Positions 49,494 through 60,229 of a DNA stretch of 64,000 nucleotides are shown in pieces. How positions within the stretch are numbered: the first letter of the stretch is position 1; each line of letters starts with the position of its first letter. The notes under the pieces were generated by a model. The model saw only the letters and a program-made list of their open reading frames with translations. It was not told the origin of the DNA and ran no database searches. Source of the DNA: Druceiella hillmani (lineage: Eukaryota; Arthropoda; Insecta; Lepidoptera; Hepialidae); assembly GCA_039881145.1 (NCBI GenBank), contig JAYKKI010000152.1, positions 124,001 through 188,000 of the forward strand, read 5' to 3'. Position numbers and translations under genes: made by a program.

Positions 49494-49741
49494 TGTTATG
49501 ACCCTGACTTACCAGCCACAATGCTTATGCAGCATTGCTCCCAAGCATATCATATTAACATGATAACGCCATCCTTTTCCCAACATCTAAACGTCCTGAG
49601 AGAAATCTCAGCAAGATGCGCTCCCAGATACATCAACACTTTTAGTCTATATAAGTCTCAGAAGTCCGTAATCCCAGTTCCCATCAGTTGTCGTTTCAGT
49701 TCAGCCTTAAATATATTTAAGAAGTGTTTGTAATACTTACA
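49494..49741 (+). mobile_element. gypsy-type LTR, 248 bp (right-arm copy)
   Basis: TGTTATGACC...AATACTTACA, preceded by AACGGGGGAGC and with TCTATATAAGTC near 49648. In the same orientation as the 41.2-kb pol/env remnant, so it fits as that element's 3' LTR. No second LTR is available to read a target duplication. Confidence 0.85.
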
Positions 49742-50360
49742 ATTGGAAGGATTTTGTAATTTTAAAATATATCTTAATTAATTACATAATAATTGCAAAA
49801 TTGTTTTGTTTAATAATCCAACGAAACCAAAATAGCAGTACAAAGGCAGCAAGATTAAATATATATTTACCGGTTTGTTTTTAAAAATATTTAAATTAAT
49901 TGAATTAATATGTTAATTTTTGTACCTTTTATTACATTAGACGGAATATTAAAATTTAAAAATTATTAGCATATTAAAATCCTAATGTCAATCATTCCTA
50001 TGATGAAATGTTTTTAAAATTAATTTACCAACACCACTTACATTAAAAAAAACATAGAAAGATCGTGTATCGAAATAAAGGAAAGTTATAAATGGTTCCA
50101 TTTACCTATAATACATACATACAATTTAAAATGTCTAAAACCAATACTTTTACATCCAAAATTATAATAGTAATTTGTTTACTCTTTGTCGGAACAGTAA
50201 AACTTCAAATTAAATAATTTCAACGTTCAAATTACAACAACGCATACGAGACCGCTTGCAAACACAGTAGATGTATTTAACGCAATATACAACCATTCAT
50301 TTCGTATCTGTTCCGTTCGGAATATAGAGAGTCAATTTCCAAATGAAACGTACACTGTTC

Positions 50361-50421
50361 CGAGATATTTCAATAATCCGGGATTGAAATGTTCCAATCC
50401 CAACACAAATACATGAGGCAC
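50361..50421 (-). repeat. block shared downstream of snRNA genes (U5 right)
   Basis: Mirror copy of 47855-47919 in the right arm of the inverted repeat. Confidence 0.75.
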
Positions 50422-50522
50422 GCAGTTTTAGTTGCAAACTTGAAACGCGTAGTGCCCATTCCGTGTTACGTACGTAGAGCATCTACTAAACGTGTGTTAG
50501 ACCTGTTATTAGTTTGCATACG

Positions 50523-50643
50523 AGCCCCACTGACGCAGGGCCACACAAAAAATTATTTAAGACTCATTTGAGTGTTCCCCTCCACGGAAATCTTTAGTAA
50601 AAGGCGAAAGATTTATTCGTATTGAAGGGAAACCAGAGTTACT
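50523..50643 (-). ncRNA. U5 spliceosomal snRNA (right-arm copy)
   Basis: Reverse complement of the left-arm U5 and identical to it across the RNA body: loop GCCTTTTACTAAAG, Sm site AATTTTTTG and 3' stem-loop. The two genes are convergent on the palindrome centre, since each is transcribed toward the spacer, and lie about 2.8 kb apart. Perfect identity within arms that differ elsewhere suggests recent duplication, gene conversion or selection. Confidence 0.95.
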
Positions 50644-50676
50644 CCAAAGTCGTAGACGATAATATTTCTGCTGCGT

Positions 50677-50693
50677 GGTCACCATTATGCTAT
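50677..50693 (-). promoter_or_regulatory. candidate snRNA proximal sequence element (U5 right)
   Basis: Mirror image of the candidate element at 47583-47599, same distance from the right-arm U5 gene. Confidence 0.4.
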
Positions 50694-51620
50694 CGCGTTG
50701 CATATATTATACTTGCGACATCTAGCTTTCTGAGAGAGTATTATTACCGGGTAATCTTTTTTACTTTAGTGAAGGAATATTTACTTATATATTTTGTGAA
50801 GAGCATAAATTATTCATTAGATAGAATTATATTGTGACCGCTAGATTCGTGTTTTAAAGTATATACCTAGAAAATAAATAAATTATTAGAAATATCCCGA
50901 TTTGAAGCTGTTCTTTTGATGGATACAAAATCTTTATTACTTTGAACTCTGTACTAATGATTCTCACTATAATTTTGCTTATATACATAAAGAAAAGTGT
51001 TTTCCAACAGCATTATATCGTCACTGGATTTCTTGCCGAAATCTTCGGTCTATGATTGTTTTAAATCTGTGTATTTATAATTTTTATTTCGTATTAATTT
51101 ACATGGTTGTCAAGAGATACTTACCTAGTTACGAGTTAAATTGGATCGTGACAAAATGTTTCAATGTGGCTTAGTAATGTTTAAACGATTTTTTTAATTA
51201 AATATTTACATTTGAAAATTATTTTTAAATACATTTCTTTTAATTCATTAACTTATAATAATAAATATTAATATTAATGTAAAATAATAAAAAAACGTGA
51301 GTTTTGGTTTGCACACGCCACAATAAGGTTAAACGATACATGATAAATTATACTACTGTGTGTGCCGTCACGCAGTTTAAGATATGATATCAACAGAGGA
51401 CGATTGCGATCACAACGTAGTTTATGTCGATGATCACAACGATATAACAATATTTCATTTTCTCGAGACATTCTTTTAGAGTTCTTCGTGACATCACATT
51501 ACTTCGATCTCTTGAAATGTTATTTTAAATCATTTAGTTTTGTTCAAGAAGCTGTTTTGCTTTACTTATAATATTTAAGTCTTGTAAAGAAAAATACAGG
51601 CATATTAAGGAAATAGAAGC

Positions 51621-53270
51621 CAAATTGAAAAAAATGTTTTGGAAAAAGATGTCAAATTATTACAAAAAAATACTTGTCTGCAATAATGAATTTTGTCGAT
51701 ACAAAACGTTCGCGAATATCACCCTACAAATTATCTACGCAAAAAAAAACGTCTACAGACAGTATGCTAACATTTTAATAATACTCCTCAGTCAGAATAA
51801 AATACAACCGAGTTGCTTATGATATTTTAGCATATACTACGAGTAAAGAAATGTATTTTACTAAATGTATAGAAATATCGTTAGTTGACGTCGATGGACT
51901 GAGTGAGAGTTCAACAACTATTCATACTTTTTTAGCGCCTAACATCGTTATATGGAATGCTACGTTTAGAATTGTTACTTTCTGTTAGTATACACCAAAT
52001 ATACGCCGCAACACACAAGTTTTTTTTTTCAGTGAATAAGATGAGAGAAAATAGGTCCTTGTTTGGATCGTAAAAGTATTGTTCAGTTATCGCTGACGTA
52101 ATCAAAAATGTCCACGGCTACGATAAGAGTGTCTAGCAATTTAAACGTTGTGCCGGCCTTATACTAGATGGCGTTAATAGTGACGACCTATTTTGTAAAC
52201 ATTTCAAAATTTTCATAATTTTATTATATAAACAAAACTAGTTACAAACGCTTATTATAAGAGCATTCTATCCTATGATAAATACCTGTATACATATGAT
52301 AAAGACCTAAGTTTGATATTATGTTTACAACAAGTTTTTGCCGCAGCTTATTGACGTGGATAAAGGAAATAGCTTAATAGATATATTTTTATGCTTTTTT
52401 TGGCTTGTTTTTCCAATTTCTCCTAGAATGTTTTATATATTTGATGGTCATTTATATACTTGATTGTTTAATTTTTTAATTAGTAATAGCTTTTTCATTT
52501 TGTGGGAGTAATATATACATTAGTTTTCCGAAGTTTCCACTCTGAACAACCCGAAACAGCCACTAGAAGAGGTGAGATACGGTGATTTTTAAGTATCAGT
52601 GGACATATGTGACGGTGACTTGAACATTTGAGTGACAAACCACAGCGACAAAGTCACCGACTGATATTTTCGAGTATGTTTGTATTTGTATCGTATACAT
52701 ATTAAGTTTTTTATAAATAATCCCGCACTGATATGTCGCTTATGAGACACTTTCAATATTATTTTTCGCTATTCGGTATACATATACAGAAATATTGCGT
52801 ATTCATGTAAAAAGATATGATTATATTACAATTAGTTAAGTTTTTATTTATAGGTAAACAATTAAATGTTTCTACTTTCTGAAGTTTTAATTCTATTCTA
52901 TGTACAATAAATTAATAGTTCCTTTTTTTTGGAGATAATTTCTTCACACGACATTAAATTTTCAAAGTATAAAATTTTAGGTTCTCTATTTCATTAATAT
53001 GATAATAATTATACGTGTTTTTGAGCCACCACTTATATAATCGAATATTTTAAGCATATATATGATTAATTTTTTTTCCAGTAACAAGTAAATAATAAAG
53101 TGTCATAAAACTTTAGAAATTAGGAAACAACTTATTTTTAAATCACTATATTCTGCGACGAGACAATGAGTAATATTTAAAATTGACTATAGAATAACCG
53201 TAAAATATTTCTGAGAATGTTGCAAAGATAGCTTGTTTAATAAAATTAACCCCTAAGATAATTTAAGTCA
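51621..53270. other. intergenic DNA, nothing recognised
   Basis: No coding, RNA or repeat feature that I can support between the right arm of the inverted repeat and the hAT element. Confidence 0.5.
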
Positions 53271-53837
53271 TTTTAAAGCAGTGGTTCTTAACCGGTGGTC
53301 CGCGGACCACTAGTGGTCCTTGGAAGCATCTCAAGTAGTCCGCGAGCCATGCCAATAAATAAGTGACAAGAGTCAACACAACATTACCCGAGCGCGTCAA
53401 CGCCCAACTGCGAATCGAGGCGCGTAAGTGAGTGTGAGAGAGATGCGTGTGACAGAGTGAACAGTACATACTGCAAGCGCGGCGCGGCGCGCGGTTCAGT
53501 TTGACCTGTCACGGTCGTCAGTTCGCTTTTTGTTTTAATTACATTGATTGATAATAGCGAATGTTTGAAGTAATGTTATGAGCTCTTTCTTACCTACTTT
53601 CTTTCAGTTTTAAAGTTCGATCAAATATTGTTGGTCTGCGAAGGATATTAATACTTAGTTAATAATTAATCCAGGTCTAAATACCCACGTAAGTAAAATG
53701 ATCCTTTCTTATATTTTGTTTAGCTATGTCACAAGTAATTACTTATTGTGAAATTAAGTACCTACCTAAGTATGTGTCTACGTACGTCACATTTAAAATT
53801 CGTTGCCTACGTTTTCAAATCGGCTAGGTTTCTGAGA

Positions 53838-53880
53838 AAAATGTCACCAAAAAGAAAATATAGGTAACAACAATTATATT
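53838..53880 (+). repeat. duplicate of the hAT transposase start
   Basis: AAAATGTCACCAAAAAGAAA then ATATAGGTAACAACAATTATA copies the sequence around the start at 54344 (ATGCCACCAAAAAGAAAATA). The two are about 506 bp apart inside the same element. Confidence 0.8.
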
Positions 53881-54343
53881 AACTTTTTACCTACGCCAGT
53901 TTCAGTGTTTTTTTAACTTGCCTGCATTCTTTTGTATGTAGGTAGGTAGTAGGTATGTAACGTTTGCAACTGAATTGTACTGTTATGCTCGATTGATTGA
54001 GCTGAAATTGGCATATACTTACTTAGGTACCTACATAGGTAAAAAAAAGTGACTTTACTGATATTTATTGTTGACCCAGGTATAATTAAACTGTAATAAG
54101 TACCTACTCGTTTATGAAAGCTGACTATAGGAATTACTAAAATACTTACTTGATAAGGATCCTAGAAGTGTTTAGGCTCATTTGATACGTTTTGACTACT
54201 ACGGTACACTACCTATTTTATTTTTCAAGCTCACTGCTGTGCATAACTCATAAAAATAAAAGCTTATGATCATAACATACTTTTTGTAAAATCTTGTATC
54301 TCATAAATTATTATTATAAGCATACTATTCTGTTTTCAGAAAA

Positions 54344-54581
54344 ATGCCACCAAAAAGAAAATATGACGACAATTATATTAAATTGGGCTTTACTTCAATA
54401 GTAATAAATGGGGAAACAAGACCTCAATGCGTGTTATGCACAACTGTTCTTGCTAATGACGCTCTAAAACCGGCAAAGTTTTAGTGTGGAAGCCACTGGA
54501 GACATGCGTTTAGCTTTAAGCAGCACTGGACCAAGGATCCATAAATTAGTAAATATTATGCAAGCACAAAAATCTCATTAA
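54344..54581 (+). pseudogene. hAT transposase remnant: BED finger start joined to C-terminus
   Basis: From the ATG at 54344 the frame reads MPPKRKYDDNYIKLGFTS then GETRPQCVLCTTVLANDA and a stop at 54482. This is the N-terminus and first CxxC of a BED zinc finger of the ZBED-like hAT family. Directly afterward, in another frame, DMRLALSSTGPRIHKLV with QAQKSH and a stop (54579-54581) is the transposase C-terminal end. About 500 codons, including the dimerisation and catalytic regions, were deleted between them. Confidence 0.8.
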
Positions 54582-54656
54582 AATCTTTCATGATTTTTTT
54601 TTCATTTTTTATTCTATTAGTTATAATTACATTTTAATGAGATTTTTGTGCTTGCA
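54559..54656. repeat. 26-bp perfect inverted repeat at the hAT coding end
   Basis: TGCAAGCACAAAAATCTCAT(TAAAAT) and its exact complement at 54631-54656, with a 46-bp loop. The left arm contains the transposase stop codon. It is a subterminal hairpin of the element. Confidence 0.85.
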
Positions 54657-54879
54657 TTGGCATGTCAATTTAATTTACCTACTTTATGAAAATAAACTGG
54701 TTGCAGTAATTTTATACGTTTTTATTTGTTGAAATCTAAAAGAATCCTTTATTTTTACTTACATTTATTTACTGAACATTACCTCCAGATCAATAAACCA
54801 ACTGGGTGGTCCGCAGCATAACGAAATTTTTGTCAAATGGTCCCTCAGGACTAAAAGGTTAAGAACCACTGTTTTAAAG

Positions 54880-56380
54880 AATGAAAAATATTAGAGGTAA
54901 ACAATACCCTGAATACTTATTAGGGTTTGCAGTTCTTTGTCACTCTAGATGTATTTTAAAAACAATGAAAAATTTCAGACAGGTTTGTACGCAGCCATGA
55001 AACTAATATTTGCACTAATGAGAAATTATATGAAACGCAATCAATCCGCGTCTTGCCTGATCCACTTGTACTAGTGCTATGCTGCTTATATGTTGACAAA
55101 CGCGGGCACGCCGTTGAAAATGTCACCGCACGCCACCGAATACTATATGATCTTCAATAGCAGCGCACGCGCCGGAAGTGTAAATATAATTATGGTGACA
55201 AAATCACCGCTTAATTTATTTATTGTAGAGATGAGTTGGAAAATGATTAACAGTTAACGCTCAACGTTAACATGCGTCAACGATCAACGCTGTAGCCGCA
55301 AATATGCGTTAACACTTGCAGTTAATAAACGGTCAAAGTCGATACCTATTTATATTAACGCACATTAGGTCATTATTTCGTTAGCGCGTTGACATTTATT
55401 AACGTGAAATGCTAACTGCTAAATGTTGACACTCGTCAATTTAATATATCGAATCGACGGTTTATGCATTACCAGGCTAAGAGGCCAGTCTTTCGTCGAA
55501 GGTTATTGCGTAATAAAAGTTAATGAGCGAAGGTTTGGAGATTTGTCCGGTAGTTAATTAATTTCGACGTTACCACACACTTTTGAGATTAATAAAAAAT
55601 GAATTGTGGTCTTCAGCGCCATTATAATTAGTTATTTATTTTACAGATTTAATGTTCAGAAGACGTTTTTATTTCAAATGATATTTTAAAATTGTTTATA
55701 AAAGTGTAAAATGCATTGTAACTTTTTAGTGCTAATAATCAACATTTATTTAGTGGATTTTTTATGGTTAACATATCATTATAATATTAATAAGAAATTA
55801 ATTAAGTCTGACCTTTTAGTGCAAATATTTTATTACTAGTTATTTTTTATAGATTTATACGAGAATGTTTACACCAAATCACATTTTTAATTTTTTTTTA
55901 AAAAGTTAGAAAGACACTAACTTTTAATGTTAATAATAAACATTAATTTTCTATATATTTTTTGATGTGAAACATCTATATAAAGTTGTGCTCGGTCTTA
56001 AAAAAACATGATGTGAAATAAGTTCCCATACAAAAGTGCCCTTTGTCAAGGAATTGATATAAAAAATAATACGTCACATTCTTTCATTTAAAACAAAAAA
56101 AACGGGAAATTTACATTTTCGCTAAACTAAACTTATACCGTTAATTTTTCCAAACTGCAAATTATAACTCAGTGAAATATATAAGTGGTGCTATAAACTA
56201 TTATCACAGTGACACTTCTTATTTAGTCGTAAATATTTAACAAAGGAGTCATCATCTATTTTCAGGATATACGACCAAATTATAAACCTATGTACCATTT
56301 TGCTGTGCCTTGATTTAATTCAAAGAACTGGCGGCGCGGTGAGCTGCGGCGTCCTGAGTTGAAAAGCAAGGAATATTGCC
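54880..56380. other. intergenic DNA with a TTAACG-rich patch
   Basis: At 55245-55440 the motifs GTTAAC, TTAACG and CAACG recur in both orientations, probably a degraded simple repeat or transposon end. No coding region recognised. Confidence 0.45.
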
Positions 56381-56387
56381 GAGTTAC

Positions 56388-56454
56388 CTTTCAAACATTT
56401 CAATGATCCGGATTAAATGTTCCAACCATAACACAATAAAGATACATACGGCAC
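56388..56454 (-). repeat. block shared downstream of snRNA genes (U1)
   Basis: On the minus strand GTGCCGTATGTATCTTTATT, GGTTGGAACATTTAATCC and GGATCATTGAAAT. It matches the block downstream of the U5 genes with several substitutions and small gaps. Confidence 0.7.
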
Positions 56455-56506
56455 AAACCTTTCCTCCTCTAATTTGTATCAGTTTTTGAAGTATTAGATA
56501 TAGAAA

Positions 56507-56667
56507 CGGGACAGCGCGTACGCAGTCCCGACTACCAAAAATTACGCGCCCGAGTTATCCGCATTAGGGATAATCGCAGGGGTCAGCCCAACCGCAGTGC
56601 AATGGAAAGGCCTCGCCCTGGGGGTACCGCCTTCATGATCACGGTGTCCCCCACGCCAGGTAAGTAT
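56507..56667 (-). ncRNA. U1 spliceosomal snRNA
   Basis: Pairs with the 5' splice site to start spliceosome assembly. The 5' end ATACTTACCTGG is the conserved splice-site-pairing sequence. Stem-loop I carries the U1-70K site GATCATGAAGG between GGGGG and CCCCC; stem-loop II carries the U1A site CATTGCAC. The Sm site TAATTTTTGG is at 56535-56544, and the last stem-loop GTCGGGACTGCGTACGCGCTGTCCCG closes the gene. Length 161 nt, against 164 in Drosophila from memory. Every protein-binding motif is intact, so it is likely functional. Note that its complement mimics a GTAAGT donor on the plus strand. Confidence 0.97.
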
Positions 56668-56710
56668 GCTTTATCGTGTTCCATCCTGAAATCTTATAAT
56701 TGTACGATAC

Positions 56711-56727
56711 GCTAACTATGACGCTAT
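56711..56727 (-). promoter_or_regulatory. candidate snRNA proximal sequence element (U1)
   Basis: ATAGCGTCATAGTTAGC on the minus strand, 44-60 bp upstream of U1, the usual PSE distance in insects. It resembles the candidate upstream of U5. Confidence 0.45.
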
Positions 56728-56729
56728 GC

Positions 56730-58050
56730 GAGAATATCCGTAGCGCCACCTAGTTTAAATTAGGTGCTTTATGTGCTGAAACTACGAGTTTTAGACTTGC
56801 TTCTGTCCAAATTAACCCTTGATAATTGTCATTTTTCATACATAGTTTGCAATTGTGTAAAGTGTTATCGCAATGTTATGACTGTTATTGAGCTTTTATC
56901 GAAAGTTTTAAAAAAATGCAATTTTTTCTTTACTTCTTACTCAAATAATAAATATTCTCCATTTCAAAATACTGGTAATCGAAAACGATGTTGCTTCTAA
57001 TGTACGGCATTCGTTATCAGAACTCACTGGGAAGAGTTTATTTTTAAGATTCTCTTATAATTTTAAACAAATGTTCTGGATATAATTACATTAAGAATAA
57101 ATTAATTCCTTAAGTCTAATTGGTATTTATTAGACATCATATTACACTTTAGGAACAAACATAACCTTGGCGCTATTTTTAGACGGGTACGCTTCGCGCA
57201 GTGACAATTGGACAACATTTTGTTTATTATTAAATATTCCATTCGGTAAAATTTGACAAAAGGTTTCGCTCATAATTAACATGAAACAAATTAATGTGAC
57301 ATTGTTTTAAACATGGTTCAATCCAGCATGAAAACTAATTGCGCTATTTTCTTACTTATGACTTGTTAATATATCCAAAATTCAAGGCGACGCCATTTTA
57401 TTTTGATTGCAACATACTAGATGGCGCTATGTGTAAGTATTAAATATTTATAAACGGAGTGATGTAATAATATATAATAGTCTCAAATACTCATGCTAGC
57501 ATTAAGAATTAATTTATAAAAATAAGGGCTTCACAACTCTGTTCACAATACATGAATAGCACCGAGCCACGATAAGTCGTGCGACGTTCCCTGAGTGCGA
57601 GGACGCAGCTGAGCACGTTTTGAACTAATAACCGTTGTTATCTTCTCAATTGCATAGAGTTCGGTATTTGGGTCGCCCGAAAATTCAATTTGAATATTTC
57701 GGACAAAGTCTGCGACCAGAACTTTTTATGAAATTCTACTTGCATTTCGAGGCGAGTGGCCGAGGCATTACGATGCTATTGTCGCTGTGACTGTAACAAT
57801 GATCGAAATTAGGTGTAATTTGTAATCGTTATAATATTTGTACTTCACTTGTTTTCAAATAATTTCACCCGCTTTTATTCGTGTTTCATATAAATCTATA
57901 TAGCCTCTATATAGGTTTTCAACTTACTGTTTTCTAAAAATCACAGTTTTATTGACTTCTAATTGATATCGTTCACAGGGTTAGTTTGTTGTGAATAGTC
58001 CTGTATTGATACGTTACTTATACGTATAGTACTTCTAATATTTTTATCAT
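56730..58050. other. intergenic DNA with a GC-richer segment
   Basis: 57540-57800 is clearly less AT-rich than its surroundings and has a minus-strand frame open for 59 codons (DFVRNIQIEFSGDPNTELYA..., ending HVL-stop near 57552) without a Met near its start. It could be a gene or transposon remnant. TAGATGGCGCTA at 57420 is a common arthropod short motif. Confidence 0.35.
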
Positions 58051-58383
58051 TTCTCTTAAACACGCCACGTACATTCACATTACATTGGATCGTATGAATA
58101 CGCCATATTGCGTATTAACACGATCAAATGTATCATCTAGAAAATCGTCGCCCAAACAACAGCATCCTAGCAGAGGATATATAAGGTCCCCGCCACATGA
58201 CTGGATAGCTATTGATCATCAGTCGACTTTAGTCTCTGGATCTGCTTGCCGCATCACGACATAAATTCGTGATGTGGCAAACAGATCCCAGATTCCCATT
58301 ATCACAATAAATCAAATCATATTATTTTTACTAAACCGCTCCTGGCCACGAACAAGGATTCGTATCAATATCATTGCGATAAA

Positions 58384-58665
58384 ATGAATTTAATTGAGAA
58401 TCCACAGCATCCAGACTACATCCATAGACCGATACTCCTCCACGAACTTTCATCAACTTGCCAGTTGTCTGCTGGCATAAGAGTATGGACAGAAATTTTG
58501 AAAAATACTGGACGATCAGAATTATATAATGACCGTTTTGATAATAACAAAATAACCCTGAACTTTAGAAATGGAAACTATACTTCCATACAAGGAACAT
58601 ACTTACTTGAAATTTCCAAAGGATATGCCTCCATCTCTAAGAAAATTAGGAATATTCAAAACTAA
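58384..58665 (+). pseudogene. 93-codon open frame between two LTR-like copies
   Basis: Reads MNLIENPQHPDYIHRPILLH... with TLNFRNGNYTSIQGTYLLEI toward its end. It lies between two related LTR fragments, where a complete element would carry internal retroelement sequence. The second half recalls the start of errantivirus Env ectodomains, but the evidence is weak. It may be an internal scrap of a nested, largely deleted copy. Confidence 0.3.
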
Positions 58666-59383
58666 TTAAAGGGGCAACCAATCAAACTACTATTATTCCA
58701 AATGACAAGTATAACCATGAAAATAAATTGCAGCCTTTAAAAATAGAAAATACGCCCTTTCAGAAAATGCACGAGTTAACAGAATTAATAGAGAGAGAGA
58801 GCAATCACTAGAAATAAACAGCATAGATAAAACAATAGAATATTACTACTCAACAACTAAAAATAAAGAAAACCGACTTAGGAAAACTTAAAGAAAAATA
58901 TAACCCCAAACAAAATTCCGTCAGATGTGTTTTCGTCAAGGACAAACAAGAGTACATATAACGAGAGAGGTGTTATGCTAACCAGAATCGCTGACTCAAC
59001 ATCCACCATTCTCAGTATCGAAACGACATGTGATCTTTCCAGCTAAGGTAAACAAATTCTTCAGCATTTAGAGAAACATCCCACCACATGACCGGACAGC
59101 TCTTGATTATCAGTCGATCCTAGTCACCGGATCTGCTTGACGTACCGCATCACAGGTTATCTATTTATTTAGAGCTTTTATCTTTACTACTCATTATATT
59201 TTTTATTATTCCTAAAATGTTAAACGTTAATCTTTCATTGTATAACGTTCTCACTAATTTTTAAACATTATATTATATTGTAACATTAATATAAATAAAG
59301 TATATTTTGACTTTCGGATTCGCTGGAACAAGTATTTGGTTTTTAAAAAGCTCCCCTCAGCGAGAAGAACAACATTTTAGCAG

Positions 59384-60210
59384 AATGGAGGAGTGTTATA
59401 CAATGCAGCACTTAAAATTATTCTGCATTTTAACGATAATCTAAATCAATAATTTAGATATATTAAAACTGGCCCAGCTATATTAACACAATACTATAAT
59501 CCCAAAGAATCCACCTGGTTTCACAATACCATAATATTAAATGGAATTATTGGAAAATTGGATGGCAAAGCTGTGGAAATAGGTAGATAATAATATTAAC
59601 GGTGCTGAAACATGGGCCGAAATTAAATTAACCCTGATTCAGAATTTTAAAAATTAGAGGGATGAAAATTAACTAAATCAAGACTAAATAAAAAAAATAA
59701 TGAATTACCCCAAACATGCTATGAAAGGTGTTTGATCCTATTAAACACCATTACAAATTATGTAGACATTCACGAGAATCTCCGAAACTGTAAACGAATT
59801 TTTTTGCTAATCAAGCGCTTAGAACATATTTAGCGGATCTAAAAAAACCCTTAGGCTCAACTATATGAGCAATGAGACTAGGTTCCTTACCCGCTTCAGT
59901 ACATTACGGAGGAAGAAAGGATTAACTATACACGGAAAAAATTAATTGATATTAAAAAAACATTCTCTTTTTACCAAAAACTATTCCTATATCAGTCGAA
60001 CAACAAAACCCTTTCCCCCAGAAACCATTTCAATAAAAATTATTTTCGTATATTTTTAAACCCACTCAAAAACAAACTTTCACCCAAAACAAACGTGGAC
60101 CTAGCAATCAAAAATCTTGGCATCAACAGAAGTGTGTTTCCGTTGAGTGGCCTATCTCATAGTTCATTTAATAGAATACTACAGAAATAACAGCCTAATT
60201 ACTTTAAAAA
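59384..60210 (+). pseudogene. gag-like region of the 58-kb element
   Basis: Begins MEECYTMQHLKLF at 59384. Then come FHNTIILNGIIGKLDGKAVE and AETWAEIKLTLIQNF, which match the retrotransposon Gag capsid pattern (...I..KL.G.A......W..IK..L...F). Stops at about 59441, 59589 and 59643 and frame changes break it. Gag would form the particle shell in a live element. Confidence 0.6.
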
Positions 60211-60229
60211 TATCGGTTCTTCACCTTAT

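Larger units (their letters stand above)
49271..51620 (-). repeat. large inverted repeat, right arm
   Basis: 2350 bp complementary to the left arm across a 266-bp unique spacer (49005-49270). In the coding-length windows I compared, differences are about 1-2 per 100 bp, and the U5 gene is identical in both arms. It lacks the Harbinger element and shows the empty site at about 51375-51390. Confidence 0.95.
53279..54871 (+). mobile_element. hAT transposon, internally deleted, with 8-bp target duplication
   Basis: Terminal repeats CAGTGGTTCTTAACC / GGTTAAGAACCACTG (15 bp, perfect) are flanked by the 8-bp direct repeat TTTTAAAG (53271-53278 and 54872-54879), the hallmark length for hAT. At 1593 bp it is too short for a whole transposase. 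It retains the first BED-finger codons and the last residues of the C-terminus only. It was mobile in trans if at all. Confidence 0.95.

Noticed and set aside
56483..56659. Apparent plus-strand coding exon (FEVLDIETG...ITVSPTPG) with good acceptor, 58 open codons and a GTAAGT donor
   Set aside because: It is the antisense of the U1 snRNA gene. The GTAAGT donor is the complement of the U1 5' end (ACTTAC), which by nature mirrors a splice site, and the open frame follows from the GC-rich RNA gene.
57659..57731. Possible terminal exon in phase with the frame above (EFGIWVARKF...)
   Set aside because: It only made sense as a partner of the false exon over U1; no independent support.
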